Origin: Hypomesus transpacificus
Taxonomy: Eukaryota > Chordata > Actinopteri > Osmeriformes > Osmeridae
NCBI RefSeq assembly: GCF_021917145.1
Contig: NC_061061.1
Coordinates: forward strand, 4,163,390-4,227,389
DNA: 64,000 nucleotides
Reading direction: 5' to 3'
Part shown: positions 49,265 to 60,533 of the stretch, piece by piece
Layout of the letters: every line of letters begins with the position of its first letter
Numbering within the stretch: position 1 is the first letter of the stretch
Notes under the pieces: generated by a model
The model's input: only the letters and a program-made list of their open reading frames with translations
Told to the model about the DNA's origin: nothing
Databases searched by the model: none
Position numbers and translations under genes: made by a program

Positions 49265-51987
49265 GACACTTGTGCTGTGGTCATTGGCGCCATCCTCCAT
49301 CAACTGCAAGTGCGTCCTCCAGAAACCCTGTAGAATATGGACAAACCTACTGCTAACTTATTGTCGTTTTGTTGAAATGTTATCTCTTCACGTCTATTTT
49401 CTGTGGTGGATCTGTATTTATACTGTAAGTATATGGTTCTGGTGTGTATGGTCAAATTAACAAGGGACAACATAAACTGCACATTGTCGGCTTTGGTTGT
49501 ACAACATAACCCAACAATTGAATCTGCATGCTGGACCTTAATCAAAGGTTTGCCTTTAATTCGTCATTGCTTAAAAGTCCCAACAGGTTTGATTGATGTT
49601 GCACATTTTGCTGGTCAAACATAATAAAGCATCCTACAATATCTACATGTTTTTATTTGTATTGTAGACCTATAACATTTGCGTAATCACAATGCTAAGT
49701 TAAAATCATTGTCGATAATCAATGTTTCTCCTCTGTCTCCTGTCAAAAGAAATAATTTAAGAAATAATTTGTTTGGATTGGGATCATTTACTAAATACAA
49801 ACATTAACTATTGCTATCGTGTACATATTATGATTAATATATTTAATCTATTCTACGACTGGGTTGGGTGCGTTTGTTAATCTAGGATTTAAAAAATCCC
49901 TGGACATCCATTTCCTTTATATTGTGCTCTTTGAAATGGATGACCTTGATATCACAAGCCAAACCCGCGTTATTTTTTAATGGTTAGTGAGATTGTAGAG
50001 CTTGTCTGGGTAAGAGATGGGGCCAAAATGTGTTCTCAAGGACATCACTGAAAGGTAGAGCTACCTTTAAAAAATAGCTCAAACTGGCACGATTGCAGTC
50101 TTTATGGTTTCAGAAGCCTGAGCAGATCAATAAATGTTAATACACTGACGATAATATTAGATCTGTTTCCTTACACTGTTCGGTGTGCATTGTCAGGTCA
50201 CATGTCATTACGGCTTTAGATTTGACTTCAAACAACACGGCCCTGGTTGCCTCAGTAGCGTTACCGCGCATTTTTGGAATTGATTTGTTACCTCTTTTAA
50301 ATGTAATTTAAGTAACAAATGTAGCCTAAGTTTATGGCAGTATATAGATCTACATATCTATATTAGGATGGCATAATGTGTTGCTCTATAGTCTTACAGC
50401 GAGCACGCCACTATCAACTTTTGATATTTTAATTGAACACAAATGAATCTGGTTAGTTTGTCAATTGGAGGTTGTATTCGAATACCTCGTAATACACTGG
50501 GAAATTCTAACAAAAGTAAAAGGAAGTGGATTTAACAAGAAGTGAAACGTGTACGTCCAGGAGCAGTTGCGGACAGTCCTTGCAAGGCCTCGGTTACGAT
50601 CATTGCAGTCTGGCCAATGCCGCGTGCGCAGCAGCGTTTCCATTGGCACGCCTTAAGTGCCGGATGCGTCTGCTCAGTCAGAGAATGGACACAAAGGATG
50701 AACTTTATTGGCGATATTTAGGCCAGACAGTCAGGTTGTAACCTAAAGACAAACAGCTAAATAGCCCAGTGATAAAAACAGACTGTTATTGCACCCATCC
50801 TTTCCTTACTTTCCGTTTGAGAAAACCTAGGCTGGTGTAATGTGAGCTCGATCTTCATAATGGTCCATAAAAGAAAGCTGTTTGTTGCGGTGTATAGCTA
50901 CAGGGACAGACACAGTTGCTTGGTTCTTAATTCACGTTTTGCACGTTGTAATTGTGAAGGGTCGTTTGATATTCCATAATGCTAGAAACATCAACATTGG
51001 TAGCCTAAAGCAGAATTTGGAATAATGGAATAGTCTACTGGGTACGATAAAAATAAACGCTTGGCATTTAGTTTACTTAGGCTTAGCCTACGCTCTCTTG
51101 CCATCACATACAATTTAACTATTTAAATTAGGGATTTGGCAACATTCCTCTCTGAGATGTTTGTAAGGCCATTTAATACAGAAAACCAATTGAAATGAGC
51201 CATGGTTGGAAGGAACATGTCTTATTAGTTGTGCCACTGATATAAACATCATACAGCAATTGAAAAATGCCTGTCCAACTGTTAATATTTTAAAATATAT
51301 ATTTTTGTATGGTCTATTTGGGTATACATTTTTACAATGAAAACTGAAATGGTTTAGTTTGATGAAACAGACAATTAATAAATAGAACATCCTTCCTTCC
51401 GTCTGAATCACAAGGCCCTGTTGCCATTTGTTATCTGCATAACTATTTAGAGTCAGGCAATTTTTTGAACAACGAGATGAAGTAGGAAAAAAAATGACTC
51501 ATTTACGTTCATAGTAAATACAATTAACAATAAGTAATATTAACAATATGTTGAAACAGGCTTGATCCCGTGCTCATTTCGTAACATTTCATTATATAAT
51601 CTAATTCAAAGTACCTTTGAAACAGCATGGTTTATAAGTAGTCCCTCACCTTACAAACCTATTTATTAGTCTATTGCCTACTTAACGTAGGCTCGAGACC
51701 AAAATCATAACGTTTACTGCTTATAAAACGAAATATCTTCCAATAAAGGCATATGGTTTTGCTATAAAAAATATGACGAGGAAAATGCTGGCTATTTAGT
51801 TGAGCAGACTGATTTATTATTTATTGTTCTGTCCCACGATCACGTGTTTGAGTCACCCAATCCAATCATGGGCAAGGTTCAACTTATTGGACGCGCTGTA
51901 GTGCTCTTGGTGCATGAAAGCATCATGATACTGCTTTCCTAAATATTTTACAGCAGGGTTTTTGCGATCCATTGTGTGTGTTTTGTC
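49265..51987. other. hoxa10b - hoxa9b intergenic interval
   Basis: Contains the hoxa10b 3' UTR and poly(A) signal, AT-rich sequence and the hoxa9b promoter. miR-196 genes lie between hox10 and hox9 in several clusters. I looked for the mature sequence beginning TAGGTAGTTTC on both strands and did not find it. Confidence 0.65.
51838..51899 (+). promoter_or_regulatory. hoxa9b: hoxa9b proximal promoter: E-box and tandem CCAAT boxes
   Basis: CACGTG at 51841-51846 within the shared 15-mer, CCAAT at 51857-51861 and 51862-51866, and an inverted ATTGG shortly downstream. All lie 90-150 bases before the ATG. Confidence 0.5.
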
Positions 51988-53469
51988 ATGTCGACATTAG
52001 GTGCGAGTTACTATGCAAACTCGCACATTCCTCCGGACCAGGAGGATGTTATGGCACCCAGATACTCATCCGCACCGGGGCTCGATCAGGCTAGCCCGGC
52101 AATGCTGACAGAATATGGCGGGCAGGAACCATGTCCTTTACAGGCGAAGTCTTTCAACGGATCTTGGAGCCCCATTCCTGCTCAGACTTCGAGCATCGCA
52201 CCCATGCACCCGACCTATATACATTCTCATTATCCAACTGGAGATGTCGATGGAATGTTTACGCGCTCGTGGACGTTGGAGCCTCTTTCTGCGCCCGTTT
52301 GCTTAACAGGATTATCGTCGAGCATGCACTATGATATAAAATCTGAGCCTCTGATTGGGAGTGGTGACTGCACTACGTTGGAAACGCACACACCTCTCGT
52401 GTCCGACATTGACGGAACGTCCCTCGCGGAGAGTGAACCCATTTGCGATACAGTTATCTCTAAACCCAACGAAGAAAGCAAGTCATCCGAAGAGAAAAAA
52501 GACATAGACGCAAGTAAGAGAAAATTATCTAACTCTAATGTATTTTAATGACAATGGAACATTTGAAGCATACGACCTATGAGACTTACACAACACAAAT
52601 CTAGATTAATATTATCTTGTGCATTGTAATACGCCATACCTAGGCTTTGGGTCAAAACATTGGAAAAGGAACGAATAGACATTAATCCGGTAGTTTTGAT
52701 TACTTCTGCAGGGGATAATAGTCTCAAATACCCGATGACTTCCACACAAATTGTAGTGGAATGTTATATCATAAATATATCATAAAAGCAACAAATTAAA
52801 ATAGTTTTGATGTTAACTTGTATAATGTATAAGCAGTGTAGGCCTAAAACAAAAAGGACCACGCGTCACTGTAACCCCATTACCCCAAGGCCTACAATTT
52901 TTATGCGTATTCATGTTTTAGTGGCCTTACGTATATAATATTTTGGGGGGATTGATGCTGCTTATGAACTAAAGTAGGCCTAAATTTAATTGAACTTTGT
53001 ATGTTTTGTTTTCTAAAGGGGTATATGATCATATGTTTATAGCTAGCCGCAGCCCATCAGCAGGCCTTTCCATTGGGTGCACCATTGCGCGTTATACTGA
53101 AATAGCCCTAAAATACACGTTTTGAGTCATTTCAGTCTCTACTGTAGCCTGTTTAAGATTCATAATTTGAAATAAATGTAAATGGACTTTGATCTTACCA
53201 CTGAGGTCTGCCTTTACACTCATTTTCCAGATAATCCGGCATCCAACTGGCTTCATGCGAAATCGACAAGGAAAAAGCGGTGCCCATACACTAAGCATCA
53301 AATTCTCGAACTGGAGAAGGAATTTCTGTTTAACATGTATCTTCCCCGTGACCGTAGGTATGAAGTAGCTAGACATCTTAATTTGACCGAGAGACAAGTA
53401 AAAATCTGGTTTCAGAATCGCAGAATGAAGATGAAAAAAGGCAATAAAGACAGGCGGAGAGATAATTAG
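51988..53469 (+). CDS. hoxa9b: Homeobox protein Hox-A9b
   Basis: Exons 51988-52513 and 53231-53469; 254 aa. The ATG at 51988 starts [20 protein letters not shown], matching Hox9 N-terminal domains (MSTSG...YYVDS); the frame is open a little farther up but without an ATG. The donor A|GTAAGA gives [21 protein letters not shown] across the intron, with the Trp-containing PBX-contact motif ASNWLHA. The homeodomain spans about residues 187-246 with the group-9 signature [34 protein letters not shown]. It ends [10 protein letters not shown], shorter and more basic than the INKDRAKDE-type tail of mammalian HOXA9. It is a nuclear transcription factor for the posterior trunk and paired fins. A poly(A) signal is at 53935-53940. 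Confidence 0.96.
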
Positions 53470-54970
53470 GCCTAACTGTAAACTGTTGCGGAAATTGGCA
53501 GATTTTTGATAAAACATAAATGCTGTTAGTCTACCCATGATGTCTTGCTTGTACATATTCTGTTGGTCTTGTGTAGTTGTTGTTGTTGTTGTAGAGATGT
53601 TATGGCCATTGTTCTGTGTTTGATATTTGTAAATGATTAGGCATCGAACATCAATATTGAAAACTGAATTCATGCATCGAAATTATGTTAAGAATTGTTT
53701 AATGTTCGTTGCATGAAATATTTGATAATCGACTGTGACCATAAATGACGACTACCTAAATGTCTTTATCTAGCCTATACCTTGTTGCGTAATATTAAGT
53801 TATTGTTTTGTAGATGCTGCGTAATTATTGTGTACATTCAGAAAATGTATGTATTTTGTTAATGGAAATATGCACACGCAATATACCTCGTTGTCAAGTC
53901 TTCTTACACGTTCTTAGTTTGTATTTGGATAGCAAATAAATTTCGACGGTAATTTCTGCGTCTACTTATTATCTTCAAATGTGTGTTAATAATTCCGGTG
54001 ACATTTTGGTTGAACCTGACAAATAGCATTTGCTATTCAAACCACATTCTCAGAAAAAGGGAAAACTGGCCTATTAATTCCTATTCATCTCCCTTTTTCA
54101 AAGAGGACTTACACGTTAAGGTAAAGGGCCTATGTTGTTTGACGATAATCCTGGCAATTGCTGCCCAATTTTCCGTATCTTCTTCACTCCTTCATGTCTT
54201 GTTAACTACTTATCAATCACAACACATCAAATTATGCCGTCCTGGAATGGCGCCTACTATTAATGCTGACAATTCGGGCCCTGGCAAACGTCGGACAGCC
54301 ATACAGCAGTAAACCACAATCACTGTTTAACTGTTTATGGGGTGTAAAGCGAGTGAGGGCAGAAGGGAATCTGTATCATGGACGGCCATGTTCGAATTAT
54401 GCTAATTAGGAGGTTTTTGTGTTTGAGGCATTTAAAAAATTCAATCCACAACACAACCCATCTTTCTCTCCTTTTCTCTCCCTCTTTTCTTTCGTCCTCC
54501 TTTTCTCTTTATCTCTCTCGTTCTCTATCTTTCAACCTCTCTCAACCACACATGTAGGTCTACACAAACACGCTTGTCAGTCACCAGTTTAGCCTTACTG
54601 TGACGCAGATGGGATGGGATCTTCAAAGGTGACCAGAATGCTCCATAAAACGGCATCTCTGTGTGGCTGTCTGGTTTCCTCTTTTAATGACTTTACGACT
54701 GTCCACTAACAATTCGACTGTTGGTGCAGGAAAATTACCATTTGTTGTATTCTGACACAAAAGGCTCGGTGAAATTAAGCCACTAAAATCAAGATGGCTC
54801 ATCATTTTTTACAGTTAGCATTTTGGGCATTTTTAGTAGCCTACTTGGAATATTTTGACGTAATCGAACCGTACTACCAAATACCAGTGATAAACAAGTG
54901 CCTTATCTACTTAGGTGGATGGTTGTAAGCGCATTGTGCATTCAGTGTTGCTGTTGCTGTCTCATTATGA

Positions 54971-54985
54971 CCAGTAGGTGGAGGC
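54971..54985 (+). promoter_or_regulatory. weak CTCF-like motif between hoxa9b and hoxa2b
   Basis: CCAGTAGGTGGAGGC matches the CTCF core except for A in place of the invariant C after GGTGG. Confidence 0.25.
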
Positions 54986-57900
54986 AACGTCTCGCCTAAA
55001 ATAATTGACGCTGCATGGCTGAAACGTCGCTATTCATTCGAAGGACATTGTTGTCTACTTGTGTAGGCGACATTTAATGAAAATACATTTTTACATTTCA
55101 ATAACCTCACATAATGAAGTGAATATCGTCACATTATATCACAATGTCAGTGTATGTGCTATCGTTTTTGTACATGTCTCTTAATTTTTGAGGTGTCCAC
55201 TGTCCATCTTGGGGGGCTAGGTGGAGGCGTTCTTCTCTTGTAAAGCTTTGTTTGCACCTCTCTGCATGGCTACTCAGTCCAATCTTGTCCCATAGATTTA
55301 CGCCCTCCTATCGGATCCTTACACTCGCAAAGAGCTGATGGTTGGTAAACACAGTAAAACATTAATGTGCCCGAATTTAATTCTATTCGGCACTCGTGTC
55401 AGGTTGGACGACTAGGCTGGCAGTAGCAAACAATATTTGGAATGCTGTTCAAACAGAGTTATCCGGGTGTTGTTTGCAATGTTTCTTTGTGACCCTCATG
55501 CATCAAGCCTTATGTCAGCTCTAGTGACAGAAGGAATGTTTTGGGGCTGTAGTGATTCGTGCTGTCATGAATACCTGGTTATTGATCTGAACTGGAATAA
55601 ATATAAAATATGTATTACTTATTTATAGTCTGTAGTAAATATTTCTGTTTATGTGTAGGCTGTGTTAATGAATAAATGGTCATATCTTACCAAAATAACC
55701 CAAAAGCACTTTTAATTTAATCCATAAATAAACTTTTGTGACCCATATGATATTACCCGTATTTTCAAAGAAAAAAAAGCTCTATTTGAATGTGAGAGGG
55801 CTCTGCTGCGACCAGCCCAGTACATCCGTAGAACACATTTTCGTGTCGTCATATCCGGTTTCATCATGGGCCACAATTTCTGTGTATATTCCACTCTCAA
55901 CAATGAAGAAGCATATGCCCAAATGTTCAACACCATACACGCAGGAGCCTGTGTACACTGGCGTCTTTTAAGAAATAGACTGCAATACAATTTTAGGTGA
56001 GCATCCGGAATATAATCACGATGAGCTTTGTACGATGCTGTGAGCAATTTTATGATATTCTGATAAGAACAGAGGCATGGGACTTGGGTTTGTTTGATAC
56101 CCGTACAATAGGCCTACCTCAGATCATACTGTAATACATTGACACTATTGAAAATATCACCCATCAATACTTGTATTTGTCAATCATGACACCATCTATG
56201 TTTTACACAATTATAGTGCACACTAGATATATAGGCTATTATATATAAAAGTATAATTCAGAAGAATTTTCTACGTTAGGCTATAAGTTTGTACGGCTGT
56301 AAGCTATGTTCATTATCTTCATCCTTTTTAATACCTAATACCTTTTTATATATTTAATTAATTGCATTGGTCATTAATCATGATAGACGTTTGAGTTGAG
56401 TTTAGCGATTTACATTTTATGTCACAAAATATGTTCCTGAATGTTTCTCAGGAACATTTTAATAATGTTTTATGCGCGTAAAGTGAGTCGTAGGTTACAC
56501 AGACAACATTAGCTCGTGTGTCAATTAGAAATACACCCAGCGTCAACAAAAATACTACGCTATAGAATGAAGTATTTTGTTTATGCTGTGCATAAAAAAG
56601 CTCTGTATAAAAAGTAACTTCACTATATACATGTAATCACCCATCACCCATCGTTATGACCATTGTAACACCATCAGTATCCACAAAAGTACACGATTTT
56701 TTGACAAATATCTCCTTGATAACAAATGAGGGTCTCCCACTGTGGTTCTGAAGGAAAGACCTCCTGGGTCACTATTCCGCAGATCAGATTTCCAGGTGTC
56801 TGCGCTTGATGGGGTAACAGCCGGTTAATAGCTCCACTATTCTTACATACAGACACTTTCCAGAGAACGTGTCTGTCTTCGATTACAACTCGTCACATCC
56901 ACATAAAACAGCACACACACACTTATTTCGAGAAATCCGAAAAATTGACAATGTAATTGCAAAATGTTGCTTTCCCGTGGTGCATATTTTTCCTGACAGT
57001 TTTCCTTCGATAGCTAATGTTCGATAAATAAAACTCGACATACTTTGATTTTTTAACACTTCGTTTATTGTTTGCAAACATACAGTAGGCCGAGGCTACA
57101 AATGGAACATTTACTTTTTTCTAATAACTACCCCTCAAACCATTAACATGGACCACTGAAATATTTTTAATTGTTTTTACAAACAAGTTGTACATGTTTA
57201 GGCTAAAATGCACAAAACCAAGTGTGATATAAAATGATCCTTATAGTTTGTTTATGTCAATTTGAGTGGAATAGCCTAAACAACAGGCCAAACTAAAATA
57301 TGAGTGAACAAATTAAACAAATATTACGATTTGTCTTTGTCTCTCAACGAAAAGGTTTAGTCTCTTTGCCATATCAGTTCTGAAATATATTATTGTGGCT
57401 ATGTAGTCTCATGCGTATAGCCTATGTGTTCGTAAACAAGCACTGTGCGATATAATGTAATTTAAATATGTTATCTTTATGGCATTCGTCTAAATAGGCT
57501 AGTGTGAATTTGTCCAGGTTAGTGGACGTTTTAGCCCATAGAGAAAATGTGTGGGATTGAATAGGATTATTCCCAGAATGCCAACACCCACTCACCTCTG
57601 TAGACAAAAGATCCTATGTAAAAACTTCTCAATTCGTTGCTCTTCAATTAGTCGTCCCACTCTTCTGCCACCATTTTACGCCAACATAGTCTTTTCCCAA
57701 ATGAAATGTGTTTGAATTGCATATTTATAGTTACTCATCTATTTAAAAAATCTAATAATAGGAAAAAGCCTCCTATCTTATTCCCCATTAGAAATACCCA
57801 CTGAAATATATGTCTGACATCTTGAGTTTCTTCATAAGTGCCATGTTGTTCCCTTCTTCCTGGCTACATACGATCTAAGAGAGTGTTAGATGGTTTAAAT

Positions 57901-58725
57901 GTGTTCTTAGGGCACGGAGCTGTCAGACCTTTTGGTGAGCAAGATTGATAGCGCGCAGGGCTCCAGGGTTCTTTGTTTGGAATATAAGCAATAAACAGCC
58001 CAAGGCCTTCCAGGTTCTCCCAGTGACGCCTGTACTGTTCAAGAAAAACAACAAATAACACCCTCTGATTCGGAATAGAACACTGATCTAAGATGGAGAA
58101 TACAAATCTTTACGTTTGATTGAAATTTCAAATGTAGAGAAAATTATCCTTTAAATAATTTGAAAATATTTAAGCTACTAACCATATGGCCTATGTATAG
58201 GATAAAAAAATAGGCTAAATTCAGATATACACTCGTTTGTGACCATAATGTGAAAATGGGTTATGAAGCACACCTCGGACTTCCCTGGGTTAAAGTCCAG
58301 AGGCAAATATTTACACACCGAAGAAAATGATTTGTGTCTGTGTGTGAGACAGAGAATGAGAAATGGGAGGGAGAGAGGAGAGAGAGAGTGTTTGGGATGA
58401 AGAGGGGGAGTAGAAGTGCAGACATGAAATATTTCGAGCAATGCAAACTATTGCACACGAATGTGCAATATCAACTATATTCTTTATATTTTTGCATTAT
58501 ATGTTATCTACCATGTTAATTGTTGTTTGTGCATTTACAGTGAGATTAGCATTTATTAATTGGGGTAAAGGGAACTAGGACTCAGAGGACGCAAAGGAGC
58601 GCGCATGCACTGAGCCATGCACGCGCACAAAATTCGGTGGCATGTAGTGAACAAACTGCCCAAAGTACCCTACATAAAGCAGCCCCTACCCCCAGAACTA
58701 GGCGTTACCCCCTCAGAGTTTTTCG

Positions 58726-58778
58726 ATCAATCACAGAGGACAGTGGCTTCTTTTGATAAAACCCAAAATTGTCATTGG
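58726..58778. promoter_or_regulatory. hoxa2b: hoxa2b upstream PBX-HOX site and inverted CCAAT box
   Basis: ATCAATCA at 58726-58733 reads TGATTGAT on the minus strand, the canonical PBX-HOX dimer site; with the flank it is TGATTGATCG, like the Hoxb1 autoregulatory repeats. An inverted CCAAT (ATTGG) is at 58774-58778. Both lie about 200-250 bases before the ATG. Confidence 0.5.
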
Positions 58779-58978
58779 GCAGAGGTAACCATGTGACAAG
58801 CAACACGGTCCAATTTCAGTCTTGTCTCACTGAAAGCAATAGTTTAATGGAATCGCCGTCCCCACACGGCCGTAATCAGGAAAATAGTTGGGGGAAAAAA
58901 ACACTTGTCACGATATTTCATTATTTGCCATCGCCCACTAAATTGTGAACGTCGAATTTCCAAGGCAAGGGAGAGGAG

Positions 58979-60533
58979 ATGAATTACGAATTTGAGCGAG
59001 AGAGCGGTTTTATCAACAGTCAGCCGTCGCTCGCCGAGTGCCTGACATCCTTTACTCCTGTCGGTGATGCATTTCAAAGTTCATCAATCAAGAACTCGAC
59101 GCTTTCTCCGTCGACACTGATTCCTCCTCCCTTTGAGCATACCATTCCCAGCCTGAACCCCGGTAGCCACCCACGCCACAGCCGGTCAAAGCAGGGCGTC
59201 AATGGCTGTAGCCCGCTGCCAGTCACATCCCTACCTCCGGAGTACCCATGGATGAAGGAGAAGAAAGCAACTAAGAAAAACCAGAATACCGCAGCAACAA
59301 CAAACGACTCGTCACCACTCTACTTCTCTCCTCAGGGTATGATTGATCACATATTCCATTCAGATTTGGTGTTGTAGATGCTGTGTTTTTGGAACGAAAA
59401 TACCTGTTGCATATATATAATATTGCTGCCAGAATATAGCGAAATGGACAACATTTAAGCATTATTCAATCTTATTAATGTGCTGTCTGATAATGCAATG
59501 AAAAAAACTTTAGCGTTTGACAGTAATGAAGAGTGATAGATTACTTTTACTCCGGCCCGCAGCTGCACATTCATTAATCTTCTCCCGGCCTGCTTCACGC
59601 AGACCCATCATATTCTGCCCAGGGCTCGTAAATTGTCCCAGTCCTGTTGCCTGTTCTCCACAAATGATTTTCGTGCTGCATGCAGAGCCTCTGATTCTAT
59701 AATACACCTGCGCTGAAAATCGGGTTGCCCATTAATCTCGGTCAGTTTTAAATATGGGCTTTCGACAGACATTTTTATGCTGTAAACTGTTTAATCACAA
59801 TAAATATATATAATTATTCAAATTTGTTTTAGGCTCGCCAGAAACAGTGGAGAGTGGTGGTGGTGGGGCTTCTCGAAGGCTGCGGACAGCGTACACAAAC
59901 ACCCAGCTTTTGGAACTAGAGAAGGAATTTCATTTCAACAAGTACCTCTGCAGACCCAGGAGGGTGGAAATAGCAGCATTACTGGATTTAACTGAGAGGC
60001 AAGTCAAAGTGTGGTTCCAGAACCGCAGAATGAAACACAAGAGACAAACCCACTCTAAGGAGAATCAGAACGGAGAGGGGAGATTTACAAGCCTGGAGGA
60101 TGGAGAGGACGACTTCGAAGAAGCTACAAACAGTGTGTCTGGGGCGCTTTTGGAGAGAGAGAGCTATAGGCATACGTTTCACCAAAATACCTTAACTTCT
60201 CAACAGTCTCAGAATGCGCACAATGGAGAAACCCAAAGCTTAACTGTTTCGCCTTTAAACAGCAATGACAAAAATCTGAAACATTTTCCTCACCCGTCAC
60301 CCACTGTTCCTATATGTGTGTCAACAATAGGCCCGGGCTGCTCATCTGGCGGGGACAATAGTAATTCCCCGGCCCTGGACATTTCTTTGCAGGACTTTCA
60401 CGTTTTTTCGTCGGATTCTTTCTCCCCAACTTTGTCAGATTCCGTGGATAGCTCAATAGGTTTATCAACGGAAAGTTTTGATTTTTTCTCAGAAACGCTC
60501 ACAACAATCGATCTGCAAAACCTGAGCTATTAA
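58979..60533 (+). CDS. hoxa2b: Homeobox protein Hox-A2b
   Basis: Exons 58979-59336 and 59833-60533; 352 aa. The start [25 protein letters not shown] is the invariant Hox2 N-terminus. The PBX-binding hexapeptide EYPWMKEKK is at about residues 88-95. The homeodomain spans about 134-193 ([58 protein letters not shown]). A long Ser/Asn/Thr-rich C-terminal region ends [19 protein letters not shown]. The intron restores G|GC Gly in frame. Hox2 proteins specify second-arch and rhombomere identity. In zebrafish hoxa2b acts with hoxb2a as a selector of second-arch fate. It is the only anterior Hox gene seen here. A poly(A) signal is at 60802-60807. Confidence 0.97.
59518..59543 (+). promoter_or_regulatory. 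hoxa2b: Bipartite PREP/MEIS and PBX-HOX motif pair in the hoxa2b intron
   Basis: TGACAG at 59518-59523 (PREP/MEIS) followed 10 bases later by TGATAGATTA at 59534-59543 (PBX-HOX, TGATNNATNN). The vertebrate Hoxa2 intron is known to hold a rhombomere-4 enhancer built from such sites. Confidence 0.55.

Larger units (their letters stand above)
53470..58978. other. hoxa9b - hoxa2b interval lacking hoxa7, a5, a4 and a3
   Basis: About 5.5 kb where other HoxA clusters carry hoxa7/a5/a4/a3. No homeodomain remnant is visible in any translated frame. It contains the hoxa9b 3' UTR, a CT-rich stretch near 54465-54545, a weak CTCF-like CCAGTAGGTGGAGGC at 54971-54985, AT-rich sequence and the hoxa2b promoter. 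Confidence 0.65.

Noticed and set aside
49320-49345. Sequence ACCCTGTAGAA resembling the 5' part of miR-10
   Set aside because: The match stops after 11 bases, lies in the hoxa10b 3' UTR rather than near a hox4 gene, and no hairpin partner is obvious.
49265-51987. Expected miR-196 gene between hoxa10b and hoxa9b
   Set aside because: The mature seed region TAGGTAGTTTC was not seen on either strand.
59988-60185. Minus-strand frame opposite the hoxa2b homeodomain
   Set aside because: Antisense shadow of conserved coding sequence, with no start context or homology.
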